Shown here one piece after another: positions 11,000 through 22,500 of a DNA stretch of 64,000 nt. The translations under genes and the position numbers were made by a program. The stretch covers positions 24,756,001-24,820,000 of the forward strand of contig OY292276.1 of NCBI GenBank assembly GCA_958496175.1, written 5' to 3'. Numbering within the stretch: position 1 is the stretch's first letter; the number at the start of each line of letters is the position of its first letter. The stretch is from Sisyra terminalis (taxonomy: Eukaryota > Arthropoda > Insecta > Neuroptera > Sisyridae). The notes under the pieces are model-generated. The model worked only from the letters and a program-made list of their open reading frames with translations. It made no database searches and was not told where the DNA came from.

Positions 11000-12899
11000 G
11001 TATGCCACACTAATTTTTTTAAAATTCTTTTTCACGCGATATGCACAGTCTATCCATATATATTCATATCAACTCTTTATAAGGAATTTTAAGGATGATT
11101 TATAACTTTGAAAGTGAGGGAATGGTTTTTATAAAGAGTAAAAAATTTGGGCCTTAATAGTAATATTATTAGGTTAATATAATATTCCTCTGTACAGTGT
11201 TGTTTGTTGTCTTGCCCCGTTAAATTCAATTACTTGTGTTTCTGTATTGAATTAAAGCGATAATTTTTACTATGATCAATATGAATGAATTCTCATTTTT
11301 AAACAGCAAAAAATGGGAAATTTAAGGAAAAGAAATCATAACAATCAAGTTCGACTAGTTTAAAAGCCATTACATTATATATCATAATTCCCTCTATTCA
11401 ATTTGAAATGAGGAAATGACGAAATGAACTATAACTTAAAAAATCTTGAAACTTAAAATCATAAACTTTTGTTACATCTAAATTTTTGTGTAAGTTTACT
11501 GTTTCTGACTACCTACTTTAATGTGCAATTATTATTAACATTTAGTATATACCTTTGTTTTATTTTTAATGACGATTGATAATGTAATGTTGAAATAACT
11601 TTCATATTTTTATATTAGGTCCGATACTCTAACACGTGTAAGATGACTTAAATATGTGAAATAATTGATAGTACCTATTACCAATAATTAAAAATCGATT
11701 AGAGCCTTCATGAATGAGTACAGATGGGTTCATATATCGACTGTTGGTAAAGGTATGAGGGAATGATTTTCTTTTATGGGACACATAAAATATATTTGAA
11801 AACGTGTTCTTTACTTTTCATTTTAAACTCAAAAGATTTTTGAAAAATCGATTAGTCAAATTCGCAAACATTTTTTTTTGAAAATTTTTTCATTTAAAAG
11901 TTCAAAAATATCCTAATCTATAGCTTGAGACATAGTTTGAGATTGATTTTTAGGGTAGGTACTATTTATCTATTATTCTTTAGATATATTCATATGATTT
12001 AAAAATTATAACCAATATCATTAACCCAAGTAATGTGTTTTTGAAGGAAAGAAAACTTACCCTCATAGGTCATTTAGATTTTTCAAAAACCAGAAAGGAT
12101 AATAATTTCAAGATTTCATGAGAATTACCCTAATAATTATTACTCTTGTTTTACTATTGAACATTTCCTTTGACCCGCGGCGAAAATAAAAATCTTAAAT
12201 CTAGCACAAAATCATGTTCGGCACACAGAGTATACAACAGTGCTCTAGAGTGTAAAAAATTTTGTAACCCGCAAATATTAATCAGAAGGGTTAACTTTTT
12301 GGTTTGATAAGGGTTGGAGTTTCTTTTTAATTTGAATCTCAGGACGTTTAAATTATTTATGTTATTTGTAACTTTGACATTTATCTTAAATCGTTAAAAT
12401 AAATTTTCTCACTTTAAAAAGCTCTATTCATAAATTAAGTATTTCCAATTGCATTCTAAGGTTTGCCTTAGTTAAAAATTATTTCATACATTTTAAATAA
12501 CCTTATTTAGTAGTATCAATTGACGCTGCATTTGCCTCATTTCCTCAGTCAATAAATTTTCAATAAATCCACCAAGTGAAACCTCAAATAACAAAAGTTT
12601 GAAGTTGGAACGCGAAATTTCAGTTTAACGATGAAAAACGAAAAAACTCCAAAATCAAATAAACAAGTTTTGTTATTTAAAAAACTTGGAAACTCCTTGA
12701 CCTATTTAATTACTCTTCAAGAGATATAAACGAAATGAAATGGAAAAAGTTAGCATCTTACAATAGCTTTTTACTATCGAATTTTTTCTTAAGAAAATTG
12801 CCAAATACACATGACCGTAAAATTGAGGAAGTTTAATAATTTTCATCGTCATTTTGTAATAGAAAGTTAACATAGTTTCCTGGTCTTTAAGTCAAGCTC
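11000..12899. other. gene-free AT-rich stretch
   Basis: Nothing recognised on either strand. Confidence 0.6.
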
Positions 12900-13320
12900 T
12901 CGTTAGAATTACCCAACACAAACTGTTGTAGTTAACTCTGATTGATTAGTTAGCGTGAATCGAAACCCAACGCCGCAACAATATGAGATTAAAATCGTTA
13001 TCTTTGATATGAGATAATGCCGTGTTTCCCGTCATTATTCGAAGATCAAAGGAGTCAACAACTTGTAACGATTTAGTTTCCCGATTCATCCATTGTGAAT
13101 TGAGCGATCAGTCGAAGAAACTGTTTCACTAATGCACTATATATACACACACCATCAAATAACGAACAAAACGCACCAATGTCTCAAACAATTTGCACTT
13201 CCACTTGAGTGGTGCAGAATATTGTCTCCTTGTCACCCTAACTAGCCGCGTAATGCCTGACGTGCCCTCAAGGGATGGAATTCTGTATATAACGAGGCAA
13301 CTTCTAACCCACCACCCTTA
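12900..13320. promoter_or_regulatory. unique island with two TCF/Pangolin-like sites
   Basis: A GC-richer non-repetitive block. CTTTGAT (13002-13008) and ATCAAAG (13045-13051) are two matches to the TCF/LEF (Pangolin) core in opposite orientation about 43 bp apart. CACTTGAGTGG near 13205 resembles an NK-2 class homeodomain site. These short motifs occur by chance in AT-rich DNA, so an enhancer function is a guess based on clustering plus unusual base composition. Confidence 0.2.
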
Positions 13321-14760
13321 TGCATCTCTTATTTTCATTTTTTCTTTTTACTTGAAAAAAGATTAAAATATTCATTTTTATTTTTCCCGCTAAATCAAAG
13401 CAATTTTCTTGCTTGCTTGCAAAAAATAATTTCTCATTAGATCGTTACGGATTCGTTATTAATCATTGGAGTCTTGTCAAAGAATGTTAGCTCACTAGAA
13501 CACTAACTTACATCGACATTTATTCTCTTTAGTAATTTCATTTCCAGACAAATCCAGAAATTGATCAAGACCGAGTTTTATGAAATCCAACGAATAATAA
13601 AAGATGCGGTTTTCCACCCCTCCGGTTTCCCGAACAACTATTCCCGTAACCATATAAACATGTAATTTTAACGAAAAGCTATTTTTCAAATACGTCGAGA
13701 GGAAACTTGAATGGGGACGAAGCTTTCGTATGCGGTGAAACATGGGAATTACACCGATAGTACAAAAATCGTTTCTTTTATCTTCCTCCACTTATTTTGA
13801 ATTACTTTGAAAAATTGAACTTTTTTCTCTATTTCATTATACAAATTGACCTAAGGGATTTTTTTCTCAAATATTTACATCAAAGGCTGTGATAAAGCAA
13901 CCTCCGAACACAACATGGAAAACAAAAATGGTTGAAACGAATCTGGAATTATTGAAATGTTTAAAACTTCAATAGCTTTTAATATATAATAATTCAAAAC
14001 ATTTTTCAAACGCAAATTGTTTCAATTTTCGATTTAGCGTTCAAGACTTCGACCTTACATATAATGTATGTAATCACTGACGCAAACGGAAAAAGGTTTT
14101 GCTCCTTTTTAATTATTTTAATTAGAGTTCAAAAGGTTTCAATACAAACCATTTGTAATCATTAACAGTAATTGAAAATGTAAACGTGTGTGTCTTTCTT
14201 TCTGATTTATAATTTAAATTCTGCTAAATAAATTTTAATTGTAACTAACTGCTTTCAACCTTACTCAAAGAAAAACCGGTACATTTTTTCCAACTTTTCG
14301 CTAAGAATTGCTTTTTTTGCTATACAACATTGAGTAACAGAATCTTTAAAGCCTTTAAATTACATTTCACTGGGGCGTGATTTCAAGTTCTATTTTTTTT
14401 ATATGTTAAGAAAATTCTTTTACCAAATTTATGTTAAAAAGAGTGAATAAAATTGTAACATATTTCCACAGTTGAAAAAGTAAAATCAAGTAGGTCAAAA
14501 AAGGAATGAAAAAATCTTACATAGAATCGATTCTTGATTTTTATTTTTTGTTTATATATTTTTATTCTAAGGATTTCAAAAATTGACTCTACAATACTAG
14601 TCTCTTCACTTTGATAGACTGAAAATAAAAATAATTAAAAAAATAATACTGTTTTATTACTTTTACTTGCAAAGCATGGCAGCATATTTAAAGCTGTTTT
14701 TAGACGCGCTGCCAAAATGTTTCATAGGTTTCTATAAAATAGTAACCAATGAAAAATGTA
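13321..14760. other. gene-free stretch
   Basis: No repeat or gene recognised. A 98-codon minus-strand open frame (13495-13791) is moderately balanced in composition but matches no domain known to me. Confidence 0.5.
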
Positions 14761-14767
14761 CACAGTA

Positions 14768-15165
14768 ATCCGACACTGGCTCAACTGACAAAAGGTGAAA
14801 ATTGAATGAAATCGAAATGTCAGTTTAAATGTCAGTTGAAACAAATGACCACTATCAGTTAGTTCAAGATTGAGACAATAGTTATTATGTCTGTGTTACA
14901 CTTACGTGTAAGTGTTTACATTTTTTGTTCTCCGTCATCGTCGACATAAATAAATTTGCCAATTATTATATTAACTTGTAACTTCCCGTGAAATATTCAC
15001 AGCCCAACACTGACACAATCGACAAATGGTAAAAATTGGCAATTGAATGAAATTAAAATGACAGTTGAAGCCATAACAGCAATCAGTTCAAATTTAAGAT
15101 AGTAGCTTATAAACAATCACTTACATGTATGTGTTTAAAAATTTCTTCTCTGTCTTTACCTATAT
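14768..15165 (+). repeat. degenerate direct repeat pair, about 235-bp period
   Basis: Unit 1 (14768-14940) and unit 2 (15003-15165) share, in order, an ACACTG block, GACAAA-GGT-AAAATTG, GAATGAAAT-AAATG, CAGTTGAA, ATCAGTT-TTCAA, an AGATAGTAG- or AGACAATAG-like block and CTTAC-TGTA-GTGTTTA. They are separated by about 60 bp. This may be a tandem duplication of a small element or two insertions of one family; terminal repeats are not clear. Confidence 0.5.
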
Positions 15166-16099
15166 ATTCTATATGCCGATATATTATATCTGCATATGTT
15201 TGCCTAGTATTTTGATGATTATAAACCTTCAAAAAAATTTAAAAGTAAAATAATCAAAATATTAAAAAATACTTTTATAAAATACTAAAATACCGAAAGC
15301 TGAGTTTTATTATTTGAGACAATGAATAAAGGACCAAAAACTTAAATTTTGTTGTATGATTCCCTGAAAAATATAAATCTTAACTAAGAGCTATAAAAAA
15401 CAAATGTTTTAATTTTAGGCAATACTATGTGCAAAATGAAAACAAGACTTTGCCACCGCTTTCAAATATTATTGAAGATCTTCCTCCACCCAAAGAGCCA
15501 AGGCGCCTTAAAAGAAATCATCAAGAGACCTCCTGATTCCAAGTGATTAATAAAACCATCTTCTTGTGCGAAGTTGGAACCAATAACGAGAGTACCATAA
15601 AAATACAGTGGGTCTACTGTTGAGTAGTGACTCAAGTCAAGTGCTATTCCTACGAACCCTTAATGATTTAACAATATAGTGAACTATTCTGCAAAAAGTT
15701 AAATTAGTGGAAAAAAAGATTGCCACCGTTCAGTGGATATTTATGTTTTTTTTAAATCATATTATCTAAGGAAAAATTAAAATTAATGGAAAAATATAAT
15801 TATTAGAAGCTTTTCTGTGAAAGTTTTTCTTCGTAAAAATCATACTCAATGTTCAATCAATTGTGCTGCATTATTAGAAGTGGCTATCGTCAGTAAAGAG
15901 TGCAGTTGTTTTTATTTTTATTAGAAGTCCAAATAAACGTTTCCGAATTTTAATTTTTGCAAAGTAACACTAAGGTAATTAAACTATGTACTATTTTTTG
16001 TTTGATTTTTTTGTTTAAACATAGTATTGACTAATCAAAAACCTAGTAATAATTTAAATATAACTAATATAACCAGTCATAATAGTCGTGGTTATGGGA
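15166..16099. other. gene-free stretch
   Basis: Nothing recognised. A short polypyrimidine patch at 15480-15540 is unique. Confidence 0.45.
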
Positions 16100-16231
16100 A
16101 AGGTGCTTTGGGGCACAATGGGGGGGCGGAATGGGAAATACCCCGTTCCATCTCAAACAATATTTGTATTTTCCATTCAGATGGACAATTTTATGTTATC
16201 AGCAGATAGTGCGTAATATGTAAGGAAAACT

Positions 16232-16397
16232 CAAGGTTTATAAAATACACAGGTAGCCTCATGGTGGCTACGTGATGGATACGTGACGTATCCAGAAGAA
16301 ATTGGTACATATCTTCAGACTGATTCAATTTCAAAATTCTTCGTATGACGTCATTTTTTTTTTCTAATGGAGCAACCTGTGTAATTTACAAACCTTG
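16232..16397. mobile_element. 166-bp MITE with perfect 9-bp target-site duplication
   Basis: Terminal inverted repeats start CAAGGTTTATAAAATACACA and end TGTGTAATTTACAAACCTTG, about 24 matching positions. Perfect 9-bp copies of AGGAAAACT flank it (16223-16231 and 16398-16406). The interior holds another palindrome, GGATACGT-G-ACGTATCC (16277-16293). A 9-bp duplication is typical of Mutator-like elements and also occurs in Merlin, whereas hAT makes 8, so a Mutator or Merlin relative is the best guess. It is inserted in the pogo-like remnant described separately. Confidence 0.8.
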
Positions 16398-16483
16398 AGG
16401 AAAACTAGCCGACAGTCCATATATAAGAAAGATCAGAAGATGCACAGGTAATCTACTTATACTGTCAGGATTTATACTCCAAA

Positions 16484-16603
16484 TCTAATGAAAGCTGGTG
16501 TTCCTGCAGTATTTGTTAAAAATGGGCATATTTGACATGTGCTGGGCTAAATAGTGACGACGATGACAGTGTCTTCATCTGCGAACTATGCCAATAACAA
16601 GTA
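16484..16603 (+). pseudogene. remnant of pogo-like transposase C-terminal zinc finger
   Basis: The + strand frame reads ESWCSCSIC, a stop, then KWAYLTCAGLNSDDDDSVFI and CELCQ before a second stop. The C-x2-C...W-A-x-x-x-C-A-G...F-x-C-x-x-C pattern matches the zinc-binding tail that closes many insect pogo/Tigger-type DDE transposases, where the usual text is C-x-x-C-x-x-W-x-H-x-x-C-A-G. The zinc-ligand histidine is replaced by Tyr and one codon is a stop, so it is dead. Downstream, GGGTTGGGACAGAATGGGAA (16645-16670) and upstream CGGAATGGGAAATACCCCG (16127-16145) may derive from the element's non-coding parts. The DDE catalytic domain is missing. Confidence 0.5.
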
Positions 16604-16869
16604 TCCTATTGCACTCCAGGCTTATTTCCTATTGTCCCAACCCCACTGGGGTTGGGACAGAATGGGAAATTTTCATTTATTTTTGAAACTTAAATTTTTA
16701 ATATTAATTATTACTTTAAATTAATAAAACTTTTTTATTTGTAGTGAATGAGTTCAATAAATATATAAATTACAAAAGAATGATATTGCTTCTTTAAATC
16801 TCTCGTAAATTGTAATTAAAACTTTGGTACCCTGTTCCACCTCAGGTTCCTTAGTACAAACACTATAAA

Positions 16870-18350
16870 GTACAGGCACTATTACCAATTGAAAATGTAC
16901 GGTTTAATGTTTGGCAGGCAATATTCGACATAAATTTCTCTAGGTTTACTATTTTCATCAAAAAAATTATAATCTTTTTTTCTCAGGAGAGTACTCTAAG
17001 TAATATCGATATTTCCTTCAATCAAAGTTAAACAAAAATTGGTGAATAAGAATGAAATGGTGCTGTATATTACTTTGTGTTTTTTTTTTTGATTTCCCTT
17101 AAAATATAATTTCTTGAATGTTTATTGTTAACAACTATCATTCATGAAATACTTACAAATAATAATAGTACTCATAACAACTATTAGCAGTGAAAATTCT
17201 AATTAAATTTCACGAAACTTTCAATTAATTTTTAAATAAATCTCAGAATTGCCAACTAAGAAAATACCAAATTAATCCGAGTAAATAACTAATTTTTCCC
17301 GCTGTTGAGTCCCCATATCTGGAGGCTTTGTGTGGGGCCATTTATTTTAAAACAATAATAAACAAGTTGGCCAACATGAAACTGCAATTATAATGAATAA
17401 TTAAATGTGACATAAAGATATGAATGTGGAGGGTGGCGGAAATAGCGTTTCGAGAGGGATACTCACAAGGGCGTTAAGTGAGACACTTTACAAACATTCA
17501 AAGAGTCAGTCGGTTTTGAGTGAACGAATGCCGCATACTTTCAAGTGACACACACTCAAATAACCGGGAGAGAATTTAGTGTTTAACCTCTTCGCCATCC
17601 CCTTTGCGCAGCCGCCAATCCTCTTTCCGGGAACCACTTCAGGGAGCTGCCAAGAACTCACATTACAAAATACACAATTACTTTTCACCCTTTAGTTACG
17701 ATCTGTGCATACAAATTGCACCTATTATTTTGATGCATGCAAACTGTGGACATATATCATTAGTATCAGTTTTGAAAAATTCAGATCCAACTTTAGAAAC
17801 TACTATTTTTAAGAGAAAAATTTAGGAATATTTTATTTTGGGAATTAATAAAAGATTTTTAAGTGTTAATATGGGAAATTAACAATCAAGTACTCACCCC
17901 TTTTGAAATTGTAAAGCTTTAATTTTTGTTTCGAGCCCTTTATAAATGTTTTTGTCGGGGGGGTTTATCAAGGAACATTTATGAGTAGGCATATCATAAA
18001 TTTCGGTGATAAAATCATATGTGAGCTTTATTAAAAATATCAAAGCCCTTAATTCGATACGGTATGCTGTATATAAGAAACACAGTTAAATATTCAAATA
18101 AACTCACTCATGCACGCTTAATTGTTTTGAATAATTTCCCTCAAAAATTAACATTTCGGCTGCAAAAGCTCTGACATTATCTAAGAGTAAATTAAAAGCT
18201 CTACAAAAAGATCGATCGATATAAAAGAATTATTCATGTAAAAAAAAAATCAGAAATTTGCGCTTATAAAATGTATGATTTATGCTGTTGGCATGTGAAA
18301 ACTCGAGCTTTTATAGCATTTTTATTTTCGGTTTTATATGACAAACTTAT
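16870..18350. other. gene-free stretch
   Basis: No gene recognised. A GC-richer unique patch lies at about 17410-17660, with overlapping short open frames on both strands and no recognisable domain. Confidence 0.45.
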
Positions 18351-18359
18351 AATTATTTA

Positions 18360-18725
18360 GGGAATTTGCAATCAAATGTCCGGTTGCTACGATATTAGAG
18401 TACGTTTCATTCGGTGGATTGTTGTCTTTTCTCGAAATCGAATGAGTCGATCGTGATCGTGTTATCATGCCTCATTTTCGGTCAAATGTGTATTTGCATG
18501 CATTAATGGAGCATTGATATTGCACATAGGGGAAATGTCACTATGAGGGTTCAGCGCGGCTAAGTCTATTAAAGCTCGACCCTACGTCGTTCTCGACTCT
18601 GTAACTAATAATGTATCGTTATTTGCATTTTATATTACGATCAAATCGTCGTGAATACAATTCGTACTGTGTCGACTAAACGGTGACGCATTTTCCCTTT
18701 GCATCAATTTGCATTATTTTTTTCA
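18360..18725. promoter_or_regulatory. unique island with three perfect octamer (POU) sites
   Basis: ATTTGCAT occurs at 18492-18499, 18621-18628 and 18707-18714, all on the + strand within 223 bp. The first is followed directly by GCATTAATGG, a homeodomain-like TAAT core. ATTTGCAT is the core octamer recognised by POU-domain factors. The block is GC-richer than its surroundings, lacks repeat copies elsewhere in the window and contains no plausible reading frame. Enhancer function is inferred from site clustering only. Confidence 0.35.
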
Positions 18726-19480
18726 GTATTCTCCCAGCGTCTTATAACGTAAGAGTATTGTATGAACATTAAACCGACCCTCAAAGTTATTCTTTCACAA
18801 TCAATTTCTCATAACACCCCACACAGATTTGAATTAACTCAAGACCAAGATATAATTTTTTTCTTTATCATTATACAATTCGATTTTCTTAAGTAGGCTT
18901 TACATCATTCTGTTTAAGATTTGCTATAAATCGAATTTCTCAAATCCTTGTCGAGGCTATTTTCACTATCGTAAAGCTAATCTGATTACGATCATAGTTT
19001 CGCTTTTCTGGAACTAATCTTCCAAATCACCCTAAAGCAATAGACAGCAGTGCGTAATTGGACTTTTTAACATTTATAAAGTTTTGTACGAAAAAAGAAT
19101 GAGTTTTACCAAATTAAATCTTGAAAAATCCTTCATGAATAAAACCGAAAAGAGAATCAATATTAATAATTTTTTTGCGTAGATTTTATATTAAATAACA
19201 AGGGAAAATAATTAATATACAAACATACAAAATTAATGTTCATCAATATAAAATCGCAAATCTCCTAAAGTTCTTTACTGGCCATTTTGAACTTTCAAGA
19301 GACTCAATAAAGTCTCACATCAACGGGTTGATGCAACATATAGTCAAGGGATGTTTGTTTACTGCTATTTTCGGATTGAATTCAACATTTCCAGAGATTA
19401 AGCAATTTGATAAATTTGTTGTGTTCATATTTTACATAATGTTATTTAATTTTTAGTAGAAAAATAGACTTAAAGAATAT
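18726..19480. other. gene-free stretch
   Basis: No gene. It contains the small hairpin CATCAAC-GG-GTTGATG (19318-19333). Confidence 0.5.
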
Positions 19481-19497
19481 AAATCCATATACTAATA

Positions 19498-19550
19498 ATT
19501 AATTCAGCGACGTTTCGGTCCTTTATTTGACCTTCATCAGGCTTCTTAAT
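19498..19550 (-). ncRNA. hammerhead ribozyme of Penelope-like-element type
   Basis: Read on the minus strand. Stem I 5' arm: ATTAA-GA-AGC (19550-19541). Core CTGATGA (19540-19534), one unpaired A, then stem II GGTC/GACC (19532-19529 with 19520-19517) closed by an 8-nt loop. Core GAAAC (19516-19512), cleavage triplet GTC (19511-19509), stem I 3' arm GCT-GAA-TTAAT (19508-19498). AGC pairs with GCT and ATTAA with TTAAT around an internal loop, as expected for loop contacts in natural hammerheads. Stem III is only the palindrome ACGT, so cleavage would need a dimer, as known for ribozymes of Penelope-like retroelements. All core nucleotides appear intact. Confidence 0.7.
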
Positions 19551-19586
19551 ATAAAGTACATAATATACATCTCAAACACAGCAACA

Positions 19587-20526
19587 TCATTATATATATA
19601 AATTGGCTATCTTGCCGTGCGTCCGTGCAAAATGGACTATGCACATGCGGTCTGTTATCCCCACTTACGTATTCAAAACGTTGCTAGGGGTAAAACGGAC
19701 TTGGATTATTGAATTTGAAATTTCGATTGTTTATTAAACGTTATCCCGTACAAACTTTGATACCGTTTTTCACTCTTTTAGGGGAGCAATTTTCAAAAAC
19801 CCTTTCTTATTATATATCTGCATCATATAAGAAAAACACTTTCCAAATTTCATCGACACAAATGTGCACTTATATTTGAAAATACAATGTAAAACGAAAC
19901 AAAATAATGACCTTCTTTATGTTAGTTAACATGACTAAAAAACTATTCGATTTCGCACATTTGGACGTTGTACATACAAAATTGTTGGAAATAGATGGAA
20001 AGCGTGGAAGTAAATTCGAATATTTTATTTGTTTTCAATAACAATAATTGGTTTTCAAATTGTTCTAAATATCGAAGAAAACTTAATTGGAAGATTTTAT
20101 ATTTGAATTGGCAGTGAAATATATGATAAAAATTTTATATCTTAATGTTTTTCAGCCGAATATAAAATTACTCCAGATCACAACCATTGGTTCATAAAAA
20201 AATATAAAAAATAGATTTTAAAAAGTTTGATTGTTGAAAAACGAACCAAAATTTAAAATCGCCTATTTGGTATAAGTATTACATAAGTATTAAGCTTTTA
20301 TACTAATTTAGTGAAATGACGTTATTTAAAATGTTTTTAAAATGATATAAAAAAAACACTTATATTTTATTTCTTAATATAATTTTAGATAAACTCTTTT
20401 TTTATATTAACAACACTTTGGTTATTAAATTTAAAATTTCGATTGTTGATTAACTCTACATTATCTCATATTAAACGTTTTATTGAGATAAAATCTTTAG
20501 TTTCGAATGCAACGGGCAATTACTAG
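19587..20526 (+). mobile_element. probable non-autonomous Helitron
   Basis: The left boundary is A|TC followed by ATTATATATATAAATTGG and the GC-richer CTTGCCGTGCGTCCGTGC. The right boundary is GCAACGGGCAATTACTAG|T. Helitrons begin TC, end CTRR and insert between A and T without target-site duplication; all three conditions hold at these coordinates. The interior (about 940 bp) has no Rep/helicase coding. A clean 3' subterminal hairpin is not visible, which weakens the call. It lies between the two inverted Penelope-like pieces. Confidence 0.45.
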
Positions 20527-20639
20527 TAGATTATAATTTTCTATATCACACGCATACGAAACGTCGCTGAATTATTTATAAGTATATGAGTTTACATCCA
20601 TATACTAATGAATCCACTTTGCTGCTAAAAATTAAATAA

Positions 20640-22079
20640 TAATAAGCAATTTTTTTTTAAGGTAAGTTATAATTGATACCGCGAAAGATGTTGTAAGTTA
20701 CTATAAGAGATGTTTAACGAACTTGCGATCAGGACAATGTCAACCAGGTTCGGTTAGTTTATTAATACTTTGTTTACAAATACAGTACATTTTTATAATA
20801 AAAATATATTAAAAGCCGATATCCACTACGTTAGTATGAAATAAAAAAAATTGTTGAAAACGTCAATGATTAATTATACCGATCAATGACCGAGAAATAT
20901 CCTTCGATTTAAATTTTTCTTACTTAAATACAAATTGCTTTTTTAACGCCTTTAAAAGGAAGCGTATGAATATATCACCCACATGTTAGCTTTAATGGAA
21001 ACCGAAAATACAGGCAGTAATAATCGAAATAAAACTAATAACTATTATGAATGAAGAATAAGAAACGAAAGAGATAAATCACTGGAAAATAATTTTAATT
21101 TTGCTTTCCATTTAATTACTAGCCTTTTATCTTTTACTTTGTTGAAAATAATAATGTGTCTATTACGTTATAATGAACCTATGGTTACACAATATACCAT
21201 CATTGAAACATGCAGAGTTTTAAAAGTCACCTACATCTATCATTCAATTTGGAAAATAAATTTTGTATTATTTATAAGTTACACAAATATGTGTTGATAG
21301 AGTATATGGTATTTTTTAAATGCTTTAATTTTCTTTATTTAATATAACTTTTATGTACTTTTAAAAATAATTCTTAACATCTTAACAAAAATATACAAAA
21401 TACTAAATTTCAAGTTCCCTGAGCCAAATTAATTAAACTTATATCATACCTTAGCATGCATATATGGAAGATTTCTTTTCTGCATTTTAAACTGCTCTTG
21501 AATAGAGTGCTTGCAGATTGAAATTATTCAATTATTACTACGGCAATGTAACAATGCATTATTCTATTTCCTATATTAATGAGCGCAGATGAATCCGTTT
21601 ATTGTTACGTGCTAGATGATCATTTACTTTGTTGAAACAAGCAACCAGTCGGTAAGAGATTACATTATAATCGATTTAAACGTAACTATATCCATTCATT
21701 TTCGTTTAAAAAGTCATAAGCTAATTACGCTCCAGGAGAGTAAAACGCTTAATTGGTATCCAATTAAAAAGAAAACGTTCCCAGAAAATTCTAGGCTTAA
21801 AAATAATTGAAAATCTCAGAAAGGTTTTCATTTCCTTTCATTGAAATATTTACCAAAAGAAATTCGGCATAAGCAATTATCGAAAAATCAACGAAATTTT
21901 CTCTAAAAATGAGTCAAATGATAGAAATTTGGTTATTTTGTTTTTCTTTTGGTTAAACTTTATTATTAACACCGTGCTTTTTAACTTTTCTGGGAGATAA
22001 AATATTTTTTTTATTCTGAAAACAAAATGTGCTTTCAAGAATAGAAGCGCTTGGTAAATCGATAAATTTTCAAGGAAAT
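20640..22079. other. gene-free AT-rich stretch
   Basis: Nothing recognised. AAG|GTAAGT at 20660 is a perfect 5' splice consensus but the sequence before it is not coding-like. Confidence 0.5.
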
Positions 22080-22500
22080 AATTCTGGATGTTCATCCCTT
22101 GTAAACTGCGATTCAAACTAGCACTTAAGATAAGAAGAGGGCTTCATTGTAAGACTCCACAAATGAGCATCATGTGCTTCAGCTTCACTTTAGTCCGCCG
22201 AGATTGCATTATGAAACTTGGGCCGAATAATAGTACGAGGGGTGATTTCAAGATTATAAACATAATGCTTTTTTTAATTAACTAGGCCCATAAAAATAAC
22301 GCGACGCACGACAATTGCGAATGTCACCGAACAACAAATTAGCTAGATTTCCACCACCCTACAACTACCCCATATATTTTTACAATGCGAGAAACTTCAG
22401 CTCTTCAGCCACGGCAAAAAAAGTGCAATAAGTGAAAATGCATTAATCATATAATATACGAGAACGCGAATGGCCCAACACTGATTTATCTTCACAAAAA
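22080..22500. promoter_or_regulatory. unique GC-richer island
   Basis: Balanced composition (for example GGCCGAATAATAGTACGAGG and CGCGACGCACGACAATTGCG) in AT-rich surroundings, with no repeat match in the window and no recognisable domain in the short open frame at 22088-22285. Candidate conserved non-coding DNA; function unknown. Confidence 0.2.

Larger units (their letters stand above)
19482..20612. mobile_element. Penelope-like inverted terminal pieces, split by a later insertion
   Basis: The left end (about 19482-19520) carries CCATATACTAATAATTAATT followed by CAGCGACGTTTCG. The right end (about 20556-20612) carries the inverted counterpart CGAAACGTCGCTGAATTATT followed by TATAAGTATATGAGTTTA. 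The right copy keeps the GAAAC-GTC half of the hammerhead but not CTGATGA. Inverted, partial LTR-like pieces are typical of Penelope-like elements. Removing the probable Helitron between them leaves an inverted pair with a spacer of about 100 bp. No reverse transcriptase or GIY-YIG endonuclease is present. Confidence 0.5.

Noticed and set aside
13495..13791. 98-codon minus-strand open frame
   Set aside because: Composition is less extreme than most, but no family, conserved motif or neighbouring exon signal was recognised.
20655..20800. Perfect AAG|GTAAGT donor followed by an open stretch
   Set aside because: The sequence upstream of the donor is a T/A run, not coding, so the match is probably chance.
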